The notes: generated from the sequence alone by a model not told the origin. DNA of 64,000 nt from Pseudomonas sp. p1(2021b) (GCF_020151015.1 NZ_CP083746.1:1207001-1271000); one strand, 5' to 3'; counted from the first letter of the stretch, positions 1 to 8,651 are shown. Numbers and translations: made by a program.

Positions 1-973
1 CGACTTCCTGATAGGCAATGCCGATGCCTACAAGGGCCTCATGCCTGCCGACCTGGCGCAGCTCAAGGCCACCCTGGACAATGCCCACGCCGCCGGGCTC
101 AAGGTCGTGATCGCACCGCTTTCGCTGCCTGGCATGCGCTGGTCGCAGAATAACCAGGGCACGTTCGACGACCGCCTCTGGCAAGACAAGGCCTATTGGG
201 CCCAGGCCGCCGAGTTCTGGCGCGACCTGGCCCTCGCGCTCAAGGGCCATCCAGCCGTGGCGGCCTACAACCTGATCAACGAACCCGCGCCGGAAAAGCA
301 GGGCGGCCTGGCCGAACACGCCAAGCCTGAACGCATGCGCCAGTGGTATGCCCAGGCGCAAGGCAGTGCGCGCGACCTGCCTGCGTTCTATCGCCAGGTG
401 GTGGCGGCCATCCGTGAGGTCGACGCCGTCACCCCGGTCATGCTCAATGCCGGTTGGTACGCCGCCGCCGACGCCTTCGGCTACTGGCCGGCGCCGCTGC
501 AGGATGCCCGGGTGCTCTACAGCCTGCATATGTACGAGCCCTATCAAGTCACCAGTGCGCCGAACATGGCCCGCAAGCAACCGATACCCTATCCGGGGCC
601 TGCGCCTTTCGGCGGCAAGCGTGAGCTATGGGGGGCCGAACGTGTGGCCGAGTACCTGCAGCAACCCTTGGCCTGGGTGGATGCCATGGCGATCCCGCGG
701 TCGCGCCTGGTGGTGGGCGAGTTCGGCTGCATGCGCCAGCTCGCGGGGTGCAAGCAGTACCTGGAGGATGTGCTCACTGTCCTGGACCAGAACAAGCTGC
801 ACTGGGCCTTCTACAGTTTTCGCGAGGACAACTGGGACGGCATGGACTACGAGCTGGGGTCGGCCAAGGTGCCCTGGCGCTACTGGCAGGCTATCGACAA
901 GGGCGAGCCGGACCCGCTGGCGCGGCAGGCCACGGCTGAATTCGAACCGATCCGCCGACGGCTGGCACGCTGA
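1..973 (+). CDS. Glycoside hydrolase family 5 (cellulase-like), 5' end outside window
   Basis: The reading frame is open from base 2, so the start codon lies upstream of the window; an internal ATG at 41 is not the real start. The visible ~323 residues look like the C-terminal part of a GH5 (alpha/beta)8-barrel enzyme that cuts beta-glucan or related polysaccharides. The acid/base glutamate sits in YNLINEPAP (near base 280) and the nucleophile glutamate in VVGEFGC (near 720), with the HMYEPY barrel motif between them. Signal peptide and secretion route cannot be judged. The exact substrate is not readable; GH5 covers cellulase, mannanase and glucosidase. Confidence 0.8.
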   Translation, partial: DFLIGNADAYKGLMPADLAQLKATLDNAHAAGLKVVIAPLSLPGMRWSQNNQGTFDDRLWQDKAYWAQAAEFWRDLALALKGHPAVAAYNLINEPAPEKQGGLAEHAKPERMRQWYAQAQGSARDLPAFYRQVVAAIREVDAVTPVMLNAGWYAAADAFGYWPAPLQDARVLYSLHMYEPYQVTSAPNMARKQPIPYPGPAPFGGKRELWGAERVAEYLQQPLAWVDAMAIPRSRLVVGEFGCMRQLAGCKQYLEDVLTVLDQNKLHWAFYSFREDNWDGMDYELGSAKVPWRYWQAIDKGEPDPLARQATAEFEPIRRRLAR

Positions 974-1008
974 TCGGTCGCGCGAAATTTCTTGCAACAT
1001 ACAAGGTG

Positions 1009-1022
1009 CGGGTATATACACG
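1009..1022. promoter_or_regulatory. Probable MarR operator, copy 1
   Basis: CGGGTATATACACG differs at one base from the perfect palindrome CGGGTATATACCCG found at 1450-1463 before the next gene. It ends 5 bp before the MarR start at 1028, so a bound repressor would block expression of its own gene. Binding is inferred. Confidence 0.6.
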
Positions 1023-1027
1023 GATTC

Positions 1028-1432
1028 ATGTTGACCAGTGAATGCATCTGTACCCATCTGCGCCGCGCTGCCCGTGGGGTGAGCCGGCACTACGACGAGG
1101 CCCTTGTGGGTTTCGGCGTCAATGTCGCGCAGTTTTCCCTGCTTCGTCATCTACAGCGGCTCGACCGGCCAAGTATCACCACCCTGGCCGAGGCCATGGG
1201 CCTGGACCGCAGCACCCTGGGGCGAAACCTGCGGGTGCTGGAGGCCGAAGGGTGGGTGGCCCTGGCCGATGGCGATGACCAGCGCAACCGCCTGGTGTTG
1301 CTGACCGCTGCAGGCAAGGCTTTGCTGCAGGCCGCGCATCCTGCCTGGGAGCAGGCCCAGCGTGAGCTTGTGGAGCGCTTGGGGGAAGGGCAGCGGGATA
1401 TGTTGGTGCGGCTATTGGAACGTTTGGCGTAA
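1028..1432 (+). CDS. MarR-family transcriptional regulator
   Basis: A 134-residue winged-helix regulator of MarR size. It has the usual central helix-turn-helix (ITTLAEAMGLDRSTLGRNLR) followed by the wing (VALADGDDQRNRLVLLT) and a C-terminal dimer helix. The ATG at 1028 is preferred over an upstream TTG at 992, because the extra residues are not MarR-like and the operator would then lie inside the gene. The MFS transporter follows in the same direction after 63 bp and carries a matching palindrome, so this protein probably represses both itself and the exporter until a ligand binds. The ligand is unknown. Confidence 0.85.
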   Translation: MLTSECICTHLRRAARGVSRHYDEALVGFGVNVAQFSLLRHLQRLDRPSITTLAEAMGLDRSTLGRNLRVLEAEGWVALADGDDQRNRLVLLTAAGKALLQAAHPAWEQAQRELVERLGEGQRDMLVRLLERLA

Positions 1433-1449
1433 AGCCCTTCGATTAAAAG

Positions 1450-1463
1450 CGGGTATATACCCG
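1450..1463. promoter_or_regulatory. Probable MarR operator, copy 2 (perfect palindrome)
   Basis: CGGGTATATACCCG is a perfect 14-bp palindrome in the MarR-MFS gap, 32 bp before the transporter start. Its near copy at 1009-1022 precedes the MarR gene. Repeated palindromes before a regulator and its neighbour are typical of MarR autoregulated export units. Confidence 0.65.
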
Positions 1464-1495
1464 TATAACCTTGCGATGTGCTGGAGATAACCACA

Positions 1496-2698
1496 ATGAC
1501 TTCGGTATGGCGAACCAGCGGGTGGGTATTGTTGGGCGCGGCGCTGATCCTGGCGCTGTCCCTGGGGGTGCGGCACGGCTTCGGCCTGTTCCTGGCGCCG
1601 ATGAGCGCCGAGTTCGGCTGGGGGCGTGAGGTATTCGCCTTCGCTATTGCCTTGCAGAACTTGATCTGGGGCCTGGCCCAGCCCTTTGCCGGCGCCTTGG
1701 CAGACCGCCTGGGAGCGGCCAGGGTGGTGATCGTCGGTGGCCTTCTCTACACCGCAGGGCTGATCCTGATGGGCATGGCCGACTCGGCCTGGTCGCTGTC
1801 GCTCAGTGCCGGGCTGTTGATCGGCATCGGGCTGTCCGGCACCTCTTTCTCGGTCCTGCTCGGGGTCGTGGGGCGTGCGGTGCCGCCGGAAAAGCGCAGC
1901 CTGGCCATGGGTATCGCCAGTGCCGCTGGCTCGTTCGGCCAGTTCGCCATGCTGCCGGGCACCCTCGGCCTGATTCAGTGGCTGGGCTGGTCGGCGGCCT
2001 TGCTCGTGCTGGGGTTGCTGGTGGCGCTGATCGTGCCATTTGTGGGCATGCTGAAAGACCGCCCGTTGCCCAGCCATGGCACCGAACAGAGCCTTGGCCA
2101 GGCCTTGCACGAAGCCTGTTCGCATCCGGGTTTCTGGCTGCTGGCCCTGGGTTTCTTCGTCTGTGGCTTTCAGGTGGTGTTCATCGGCGTGCACCTGCCA
2201 GCCTACCTGGTGGACCAGCACTTGCCGGCCACCACCGGCACTACCGTGCTGGCGCTGGTCGGGCTATTCAACATCGTCGGCACCTACACAGCCGGTTGGC
2301 TGGGCGGGCGCATGTCCAAGCCGCGCCTGCTCACAGGGTTGTACCTGTTGCGGGCGGTAGTGATCGTGCTGTTCCTGTGGGCGCCGGTGACCCAGGCCAG
2401 TGCCTACCTGTTCGGCATCGCCATGGGCCTGCTGTGGCTGTCCACGGTACCCCTGACCAACGGCACCGTGGCCACGGTGTTCGGAGTACGCAATCTATCC
2501 ATGCTCGGCGGCATCGTCTTCCTGTTCCACCAGCTGGGGGCCTTCCTCGGGGGTTGGCTGGGCGGCGTGGTGTATGACCGCACCGGCAGCTATGAGCTGG
2601 TCTGGCAGATCTCGATCCTGCTCAGCCTGATGGCCGCGGCCCTCAGCTGGCCGGTGCGCGAGCGCCCGGTCGCGCGCCTGCAGGCCCAGGCCGCATGA
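1496..2698 (+). CDS. MFS transporter
   Basis: A 400-residue inner-membrane protein with about twelve hydrophobic segments, the size and layout of a major facilitator superfamily carrier. Between TM2 and TM3 is [13 protein letters not shown], the usual MFS cytoplasmic loop motif. The start at 1496 has GGAG a few bases upstream; a GTG at 1478 is less likely. It lies behind the MarR gene and has its own operator palindrome, so a drug or toxic-metabolite efflux role is plausible, but uptake of an organic acid cannot be excluded. The next small ORF overlaps its stop codon (ATGA). Confidence 0.85.
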   Translation: MTSVWRTSGWVLLGAALILALSLGVRHGFGLFLAPMSAEFGWGREVFAFAIALQNLIWGLAQPFAGALADRLGAARVVIVGGLLYTAGLILMGMADSAWSLSLSAGLLIGIGLSGTSFSVLLGVVGRAVPPEKRSLAMGIASAAGSFGQFAMLPGTLGLIQWLGWSAALLVLGLLVALIVPFVGMLKDRPLPSHGTEQSLGQALHEACSHPGFWLLALGFFVCGFQVVFIGVHLPAYLVDQHLPATTGTTVLALVGLFNIVGTYTAGWLGGRMSKPRLLTGLYLLRAVVIVLFLWAPVTQASAYLFGIAMGLLWLSTVPLTNGTVATVFGVRNLSMLGGIVFLFHQLGAFLGGWLGGVVYDRTGSYELVWQISILLSLMAAALSWPVRERPVARLQAQAA

Positions 2699-2817
2699 GC
2701 CGTTCATGGGGGCGCTGGCTGCTGGCGGCGGGGGCGCTGCTGGTGCTGGCATTGGCCTGGTGGGGCTGGCACGAGGGCGGGCTGGCGTTGATGCAGTTGG
2801 GCATAGGCGCCTGTTAG
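2695..2817 (+). CDS. Small single-pass membrane protein, hypothetical (40 aa)
   Basis: The ATG overlaps the transporter stop (ATGA), a common sign of translational coupling. The 40 codons give an arginine/tryptophan-rich N-terminus, one strongly hydrophobic segment ([17 protein letters not shown]) and a short tail ending in Cys. It could be an accessory subunit of the MFS protein or simply a conserved small membrane protein. No family was recognised, and it could also be a chance ORF, although the coupling and the clean TM helix argue against that. Confidence 0.5.
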   Translation: MSRSWGRWLLAAGALLVLALAWWGWHEGGLALMQLGIGAC

Positions 2818-2864
2818 GCGCTACCCTGCAAGGCAAGGATTTCACTTTGCAGGAGTACCGAACG

Positions 2865-3416
2865 ATGCATGTACGCTGGCTTGCCTTCCCGTTGTTGGCC
2901 CTGGCCGCTGCCACCTCGAGCTGGGCGGCGGACTGCCCGGCGTTGTTGCAGGGCAGCCTGCCCGAGCTGCGCGGCAAGGAACAGATCGATTTGTGCCAGC
3001 GCTTCGCCGGCAAGCCCTTGGTGGTGGTGAACACCGCGAGCTATTGCGGCTTCGCCCCGCAGTTCGAAGGGTTGGAGGCAACCTACAAGCAATACCACGG
3101 CCAAGGCCTGGAGATGCTCGGCGTGCCGTCGAACGATTTCAAGCAGGAAGATGCCGACAGCGAGAAGACCGCCAAGGTCTGCTATGCCAACTACGGCGTC
3201 ACCTTCACCATGACCAAGGCCCAGGCGGTGCGGGGCAAGGATGCGGTGCCGCTGTTCAGCGAGCTGGCGCGTCAGAGCAGTGCGCCGAAATGGAATTTCT
3301 ACAAATACGTGGTGGATCGCCGGGGCAAGGTGATCGCCAATTTCTCCAGCCTGACCAAGCCTGACGACCCGGCGTTCCAGGCGGCGATCGAAAAAGCCAT
3401 CGCCTCCCAGCCTTGA
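2865..3416 (+). CDS. Glutathione peroxidase family protein, exported
   Basis: 183 residues. An N-terminal signal peptide ([20 protein letters not shown], cut before ADCPALL) indicates export to the periplasm. The thioredoxin-like core has the peroxidase motif [12 protein letters not shown], where Cys stands in the place of the selenocysteine of animal enzymes, and the conserved [14 protein letters not shown] segment, whose Trp-Asn belongs to the catalytic tetrad. The family reduces hydroperoxides using thioredoxin- or glutathione-type thiols. AGGAG precedes the ATG at 2865. A longer frame from 2706 is a read-through of the upstream region. Confidence 0.88.
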   Translation: MHVRWLAFPLLALAAATSSWAADCPALLQGSLPELRGKEQIDLCQRFAGKPLVVVNTASYCGFAPQFEGLEATYKQYHGQGLEMLGVPSNDFKQEDADSEKTAKVCYANYGVTFTMTKAQAVRGKDAVPLFSELARQSSAPKWNFYKYVVDRRGKVIANFSSLTKPDDPAFQAAIEKAIASQP

Positions 3417-3419
3417 GCC

Positions 3420-3674
3420 TCAGTGCGGGTTCACCGTCAGCGCCACCAGGCGCATGACGATGGGGCGCACCATCAGCACGCAGATGAACGCCACCGGCAT
3501 TGCCAGTTGGTAGGCCTTGAAGACTTTCATCAGGTAATCGGTGCCGATGCCGGCGCTGGCGGCGGTGATCACGAAACACATCAGCAGGGCCATGATCGCC
3601 GACATATAGAAGGCGAATACGTAAGGAGTGGCCGCAGGGTGCAGCTTGCGGCGGGAGGTAGATATTTCGCCCAT
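3420..3674 (-). CDS. DUF2798 family small membrane protein
   Basis: 84 residues with two hydrophobic segments (YVFAFYMSAIMALLMCFVIT and LAMPVAFICVLMVRPIVMRL) and the compact layout of DUF2798 proteins, whose function is unknown. GGAGCTTCC lies just upstream of the start. It is divergent from the LysR regulator at 3790 with 115 bp between them, so that regulator may control it. It converges on the glutathione peroxidase gene with a 3-bp gap. Confidence 0.75.
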   Translation of the reverse strand: MGEISTSRRKLHPAATPYVFAFYMSAIMALLMCFVITAASAGIGTDYLMKVFKAYQLAMPVAFICVLMVRPIVMRLVALTVNPH

Positions 3675-3749
3675 GGAAGCTCCTGGTCGAGTAAAGGGAG
3701 GCGCAGGTTAGCAATGGCGGGGCAGGGCCTGTAGACCCGCTGGGCTGAG

Positions 3750-3763
3750 TTCTTTATAAAGAA
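3750..3763. promoter_or_regulatory. Palindrome in divergent LysR promoter region
   Basis: TTCTTTATAAAGAA is a perfect 14-bp palindrome 26 bp before the LysR start and about 75 bp before the divergent DUF2798 gene. LysR regulators usually bind AT-rich dyads at such positions and repress their own gene. The core TTTATAAA may also serve as a promoter element. Confidence 0.5.
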
Positions 3764-3789
3764 TTACTTACGAATCCATTGGGCTCGAC

Positions 3790-4719
3790 ATGGACCTGCT
3801 CAACGCCATCCGCTGCTTCATCAAGGTCGCCGAAGCCGGCAGCATCGCCGGCGGCGCCCGTGCGTTGGGGCTCAGCCCCGCGGCCGCAAGCCAGACCCTG
3901 GCGCGCCTGGAAGCCCACCTGCACGTCCGTCTGGTCTCGCGGACCACCCGCAGCCTGGCGTTGACGTCAGCTGGCAAGCTCTATTACGACAAGGTCCGGC
4001 ATGTCGAACGTGACCTCGCCCTGGCTGAGCAGGCCGTGACCACGCCGCAGAGCGAACCCCAGGGCCGCTTGTGCATCGCCTCCACCTCGGCCTTCGGGCG
4101 GCATGTGCTGGCGCCGCTGATCCCAGGCTTCTGCGCTCGTCATCCGTTGCTTTCAATAGAATTGGTAACGACTGACCGTAGGGTCAATCACGCTCGGGAA
4201 GATGTGGATGTGAGCCTGCGAATCACGCCGCAGTTGGAGGACAACCTGCTGGCTCGGCATATCGCACGTATTCCCTTCATCTGCTGTGCATCGCCTGGCT
4301 ATCTGCGCAGTGCTGGGTTACCCGCCACGCCCGAGGCGCTGCGCGACCACCGTTGCCTGGTGTTCCGCTACCCGGTGGATGGGCGCTTCCTGCGGTGGGG
4401 CTTCATGCGTGACGGGCTACGCTTCGAGGCCGAGTTCGGCAGTGTGCTGATCAGCGACGATATCGACGTTTTGACCCAGATGGCCCTCAACGATGGCGGC
4501 ATCACCCGCCTGGCGGAATTCATCGTCAGACCGCATCTGGCAGCCGGTCGCCTGGTGCCGTTGTTCGAGCCCGGTGAAGCCGGGCATGCCTATGCCCAGA
4601 CCGAGCCGATGGATATCTACCTGTGCGTGGCCGACCGCTTTGCATTGACGGCCAAGGTGCGGGCGTTCATGGCGTATTTGCAGGAGGCGTTGGGGGAGCG
4701 GTGGCGGGTGCAGGCGTAA
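3790..4719 (+). CDS. LysR-family transcriptional regulator
   Basis: 309 residues. The N-terminal winged HTH (DLLNAIRCFIKVAEAGSIAG, then ARALGLSPAAASQTLARLEA) and the C-terminal two-lobed co-inducer domain (from about residue 90, GRLCIASTSAFGRHVLAPL) are both complete. It belongs by appearance to the CrgA/AaeR-like LysR group common in pseudomonads. The divergent DUF2798 gene is the most likely local target. The co-inducer is unknown. Confidence 0.88.
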   Translation: MDLLNAIRCFIKVAEAGSIAGGARALGLSPAAASQTLARLEAHLHVRLVSRTTRSLALTSAGKLYYDKVRHVERDLALAEQAVTTPQSEPQGRLCIASTSAFGRHVLAPLIPGFCARHPLLSIELVTTDRRVNHAREDVDVSLRITPQLEDNLLARHIARIPFICCASPGYLRSAGLPATPEALRDHRCLVFRYPVDGRFLRWGFMRDGLRFEAEFGSVLISDDIDVLTQMALNDGGITRLAEFIVRPHLAAGRLVPLFEPGEAGHAYAQTEPMDIYLCVADRFALTAKVRAFMAYLQEALGERWRVQA

Positions 4720-4722
4720 TCA

Positions 4723-4822
4723 GGGCCGCTACGCGCCCCATCGCGGCACAAGGTGATCCTACAGGGCGTGCCCAATTCCTGTAGGAGCGGCCTTGTGCCG
4801 CGATGGGGCGCGTAGCGGCCCC
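4723..4822. repeat. REP pair (BIME), GGCCTTGTGCC subtype
   Basis: Two inverted REP copies (GATCGCGGCACAAGG-like and TAGGAGCGGCCTTGTGCCGC) bracketed by complementary GGGCCGCTACGCGCCCC arms. It lies between convergent LysR and fadL genes and could act as a bidirectional terminator or mRNA end stabiliser. Confidence 0.8.
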
Positions 4823-4836
4823 GATCATTCAAGCGA

Positions 4837-6102
4837 TCAGAAGCGGTAGGTCAGAGAAGCGCCAAGACCATGTGCGCTGTTCTCGTACTTGGCTTGGTAA
4901 GAGCCTTTGCTGGCGCTGACTTGGTTGACCTTGGTGTCTTCTTCCCACAGGTAGGAATACGCCAGGTCGATGGTCATGTCGTCGTTCGGGCTCCAGCCGG
5001 CGCCGAAGCTCACAGCCTTGCGATCACCGGTCGGAATACGCGGCGAACGGTCGTGGTTGTTGGTCGGCGACTGGTCGACCGAGAAGCCTGCGCGCAGGGT
5101 CCACTCCTTGTTCACCTTGTAGGACGCGCCGATGGCGTGTGCCCAGGTGTCATGCCAGTTCTGCTCTTCGGTGATGGTATCGAACGGCGAGCCGGTCAAC
5201 GGTGGTGGAACGTCGTTCTCCACGGTGATGTTTTCCAGGCGGCTCCAGCGGGTCCAGGTACTGCCCGCGTAGAGGGTCCACTGGTCGTTCAGCTCGTGGG
5301 TAATCGAGAGGTCGACGGATTCCGGTGTCTTGATCTTCAGACTGGCGTCGAACTTGCTGCCATCGTAAGGGCCGATCAGCGGCGTGCTGACACGGGTCTT
5401 GCCCTCGAGCTTGTAGTCCACCATCGAATGGTAGGTCAGGCCAACACGGGTTCGGTCCGTGGCCTGGACCAGCACACCGATGTTGTAGCCGACAGCGGTG
5501 TCGTCGCCCTTGATCTTGACTTCGCCATCGTTGGCGCCGGGTGTGAACGGGTTGATCAGGCTGGAGCCCAGTTCGCCCTTGATGCGGTTGATGGTCGGGC
5601 CGAAACCGATCGACACCTTGTCGTTGAAGGCATAGCTGACGGTCGGCTGGAAGGTGATGACTTCGACGTGGCTCTTCTTGCCCCAGTAGCGTGCAGCGTC
5701 ATCGCTGCCATAGTCGGTGACCAGGCCGAATGGCACGTAAACACCGAAACCTACGCTCCAGTGATCATCGATTGGTTTGACGTAGTAGCCCATCGGCACA
5801 CCCACGGTCGGCACCATGTCGCCGTCGGTTTCCCCACCCAGGTTGCTCCCAGGGCCGGAAATATCGGTTTTGGCGATGACCGCTGCGCCCCCAACGGTGA
5901 TCTGCTCGCGCTTGAGGCGTGACATGCCGGCAGGGTTGCCGAATACAGTGCTGGCATCCTCGGCAGAAGACGAACGCCCTGCGAAACCGGTCCCCATGCC
6001 GCTGACACTTTGTTCGTTGAGGGCGAAGCCCGCGGCGAACAGTTGGCTGGATGCGAGGGCGACGGCTACACCGAGGGAGGTTTTGAGCATTGCTTTTTTC
6101 AT
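4837..6102 (-). CDS. fadL: OmpP1/FadL-family outer-membrane fatty acid transporter
   Basis: 421 residues. A signal peptide (KKAMLKTSLGVAVALASSQLFA) is followed by the FadL N-terminal hatch (AGFALNEQSVSGMGTGFAGR, with the DASTVFGNPAGM motif) and a run of amphipathic beta strands ending in the aromatic terminal residue LTYRF, the outer-membrane insertion signal. FadL proteins take up long-chain fatty acids and other hydrophobic compounds laterally through a 14-strand barrel. AAGGAG lies before the start. It is monocistronic. Pseudomonads carry several paralogs, so the exact substrate is not certain. Confidence 0.88.
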   Translation of the reverse strand: MKKAMLKTSLGVAVALASSQLFAAGFALNEQSVSGMGTGFAGRSSSAEDASTVFGNPAGMSRLKREQITVGGAAVIAKTDISGPGSNLGGETDGDMVPTVGVPMGYYVKPIDDHWSVGFGVYVPFGLVTDYGSDDAARYWGKKSHVEVITFQPTVSYAFNDKVSIGFGPTINRIKGELGSSLINPFTPGANDGEVKIKGDDTAVGYNIGVLVQATDRTRVGLTYHSMVDYKLEGKTRVSTPLIGPYDGSKFDASLKIKTPESVDLSITHELNDQWTLYAGSTWTRWSRLENITVENDVPPPLTGSPFDTITEEQNWHDTWAHAIGASYKVNKEWTLRAGFSVDQSPTNNHDRSPRIPTGDRKAVSFGAGWSPNDDMTIDLAYSYLWEEDTKVNQVSASKGSYQAKYENSAHGLGASLTYRF

Positions 6103-6248
6103 TATTGTGAAACTCCTTGGGATCTCCGGGGCGAAAAGCTACCAACAAATCACGCGCGGCGCTATAGCGGTAATCGCAGCAGTTCACGCAGTTTTGTAGG
6201 ACAATCAGACCAAAATTCCCTTTTTTCCGGTTATTTGTAAGACGCGTC

Positions 6249-6731
6249 TTAAGATGCCTGGGATAAAATCGGATCCACACACAAATGCCAGGCTTGGGTG
6301 AAGTCCCGCAGGCGCCCTTGGGGGTGGAAGATCTGTCGCCAGACCCGCGCCAGGCCCAACAGGTCGTTCGGCGCCGGTAGTGGCATGGCCTGCTCTTCGA
6401 TGAGCATCCAGGCGATAGCCGTGGAATAACGCAGGTTGACCGCGAGCTCCAGGTGCGGCCCGCGCAGAAAGGCGTGTTGGCTGGCCAGGCCGCGGACCAG
6501 GCTGGCAAGGTCCGGGTCGCGTGCCAGGAAGTCGTCCCAGAGCGCCTGGTGGCGGGTTTCGCCTATTAGATAGAGACCATGGCCCCGTCGGTCGTGCAGC
6601 GCTGAACCCAACGCCGATTGGCTGGCTGCAACGCCCAGCAGCAAGGCCTCGGCGCTTTGGCTGTGACGGCCCAGGTAGAGCAGGGTCGGACGGATCACAT
6701 ACTGACACAACTCTTTAGCCGCGATACCCAT
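6249..6731 (-). CDS. Hypothetical protein, 160 aa
   Basis: Not assigned to a named family. The protein is soluble and mostly helical (GIAAKELCQYVIRPTLLYLG, GQSAEALLLGVAASQSALGS) with a conserved-looking middle (ASLVRGLASQHAFLRGPHLE, LRYSTAIAWMLIEE) and no signal peptide. The start ATG at 6731 has no strong ribosome site, but alternatives would cut into the helical N-terminus. The gene stands alone between fadL and a small hypothetical gene in the same orientation; its stop codon overlaps a 14-bp palindrome at 6238-6251. The composition is that of a core pseudomonad gene. Confidence 0.6.
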   Translation of the reverse strand: MGIAAKELCQYVIRPTLLYLGRHSQSAEALLLGVAASQSALGSALHDRRGHGLYLIGETRHQALWDDFLARDPDLASLVRGLASQHAFLRGPHLELAVNLRYSTAIAWMLIEEQAMPLPAPNDLLGLARVWRQIFHPQGRLRDFTQAWHLCVDPILSQAS

Positions 6732-6980
6732 GGTGCCCTCGATCAGTTAAGGGCCGACGGGCACTGGAGCTTGGCAGCTGGTGAATTGATCAGGCCCGCC
6801 GGAAGCGGCTCGCACCGCTCGAGTTGAAGTGTAGTGTGATAATCGTGATGTAAAGGGCTGTTTTTAAATCGATTGCTGCCCGTCGCCCTGGCGCATATGC
6901 CTTGAAGCAATTACGCCAAGAACGATCAGGAAGCGAAGGGAAGGGGCTATCGTGCGCCTGGATGCGCCGGAATAGGCCGC

Positions 6981-7205
6981 TCACGCGGCCAGCGACTGGC
7001 GGGTCCGTTCGATGACAGCCTGCAGCGGGGCGACGCGGCTGTATTGTTCCGGGTACAGGCGTTCGGTGTGGCAGGCGATGCCATGTTCGTCGACCAGGGT
7101 GAAGCTGAAGTTGCCCTTGTGGGGGGCGACGATAACGCATTTCAACGGCGCGAAGGCCTGGGACAAGGTGCCGATAGCGGCTTGGATCTGATGATGGGTA
7201 TTCAT
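6981..7205 (-). CDS. Small hypothetical protein, 74 aa (DUF3509-like)
   Basis: 74 residues starting at ATG 7205, where AGGAA sits at good distance; the longer frame to 7250 lacks such a site. The body (FSFTLVDEHGIACHTERLYP then a C-terminal helix VAPLQAVIERTRQSLAA) has the beta-strand/helix outline of the small Pseudomonas DUF3509 proteins, but this assignment is from memory and weak. There is no signal or membrane segment and the function is unknown. Confidence 0.55.
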   Translation of the reverse strand: MNTHHQIQAAIGTLSQAFAPLKCVIVAPHKGNFSFTLVDEHGIACHTERLYPEQYSRVAPLQAVIERTRQSLAA

Positions 7206-8149
7206 ATTGTTGGATGTTCCTGCTTTAAACACGGATTTCGATCCGTGCATTTTAGAAACGTTCCAGTGACGCCTTTATTAAGGGACGAAGAACCTGACTG
7301 GAACAGGGCAGCCAGATGAGGCGCAAGCAAATGTGGGCGCTGGGCTGACTGGTAGGTACTTCAGAAGGCGGGCAGGCACGCCAGGGCCAAGGTTCAATGC
7401 CTCTGGGTGAAGGTCCCGATCAATCTGTCGCGTGATTCGTGCTGGGGCAGGTTTGCTGCCGAGTGAATCATCGAGGGGGCCGGTCCTGGTTTCAGCAATG
7501 GCTCGTGTGGGGCGAGAGGCACTGCAAGGACATATTGGCCAGAATTGACTTTCAGCTGGGTACTAACGATGCGCACCCTACAGGAAAGAACGCTGCCTGG
7601 CAAGCAATTTAGGTTTTGCCAGGCGAGCCGAGCAGTATGGCCTTTATTCGCAGTGCTGTGAAGTGGGGCGGTTCTGCGGTCGGCTTCGACGATCTTGCGG
7701 TTTTCCTATCCAACTGGATGCCCCTGGCGTACTTGTACACACGATGAGTGTGACTTGTAACGGTTTGGCAACGTGCGGCGGCGAGCTCGCCAATGCCTTG
7801 ACTGAATCCTTAAGTCAATGAAAAAAAACACTAATTTTTACTGGTGAAAAAATCGTCAGTTTGACCGAAAGCCCCATTCCATCGGGGTTTGAAGACGTGT
7901 CGGGGCGGTTGTCCACTGAGTTATCCACAGCTTCTGTGGATTGTCCCGAGCGCTTGCTCTAGGACGGGCGTGCCAGCTGTTTTTGAATTGTCCGACGATC
8001 AGTCATCCGAGCTCGGCAAGGGGTCCATCGAGCGAAAACGTCAAGAAAAGATCATCGAAATTTTTTTTTACATCTTTAGGATTTGGCCGGGCCATGAACA
8101 AAAAAATGCAGTACAGTGCGCGCCTTTCGAATTGCCTTCGCTGTTGCTC
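7206..8149. other. Long intergenic stretch without a supported gene
   Basis: About 940 bp with no ORF having both a ribosome site and normal codon use. Frames here (for example from 7889) are open by chance. Visible elements are an AT-rich patch at 7815-7855, a weak hairpin with T tail at 7869-7890, and a DnaA-box-like inverted repeat at 7921-7940 (TTATCCACA overlapping TCCACAG/CTGTGGA). It could hold a small RNA or the promoter of the Sel1 gene; nothing more can be supported. Confidence 0.5.
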
Positions 8150-8563
8150 ATGAAGTTTCGCGGTAAACCCCTCGCAAGCCCCGCTGCACATTCGACAGTG
8201 CCTCCCTCCAAGCGCTTTTCCCTGAAGGTGGCCCTTTGGCTGCTCGACAGCCCGCGCCTGGGCGACAAGCCCAGCGTCAAGCACCTGGCCGGCCGCCTGC
8301 TCAAGCAGCCCGCGCGCCAGGGCGTGGTGGTCGCCCAGAGCCGGCTGGGTCTGATGCTTTGCCGCGACTGTGGCAATGCCCGCGACCGGCGCATCGGCCA
8401 CGAACTGCTGCGCCAGGCTGCACGGTCGGGCGACCGTCGTGCCCAGCTGGAGTTTGCGCGGCTGTGCCAGCACAGTGAGCCGGAGCAGGCCCGTTACTGG
8501 CTGGAACTGGCGGCGGGGCAGGGCTCGCAGGAAGCGCGGCGGTTGCTCAAACAGCTGAGCTGA
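8150..8563 (+). CDS. Sel1-like repeat protein
   Basis: 137 residues from ATG 8150. After a basic N-terminus, the protein has about three helical-pair repeats of Sel1/TPR type, seen as VVVAQSRLGLMLCRD, GHELLRQAARSGDRRAQLEF and ARYWLELAAGQGSQEARRLL, with the A-x-x-G-x-x-x-A spacing of Sel1 units. Such proteins act as protein-protein scaffolds; the partner here is unknown. No signal peptide is clear. The upstream extension of the frame to 7889 crosses AT-rich DNA and is not protein-like. rmuC follows after 88 bp. Confidence 0.7.
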   Translation: MKFRGKPLASPAAHSTVPPSKRFSLKVALWLLDSPRLGDKPSVKHLAGRLLKQPARQGVVVAQSRLGLMLCRDCGNARDRRIGHELLRQAARSGDRRAQLEFARLCQHSEPEQARYWLELAAGQGSQEARRLLKQLS

Positions 8564-8651
8564 AGCAGCGTCGGTGAACTCCACCAACACATCCCCCAAG
8601 CCCCTCACCTGATAAGCTGCACAGCATTATCGAACACCGACCGGAGTCGCT

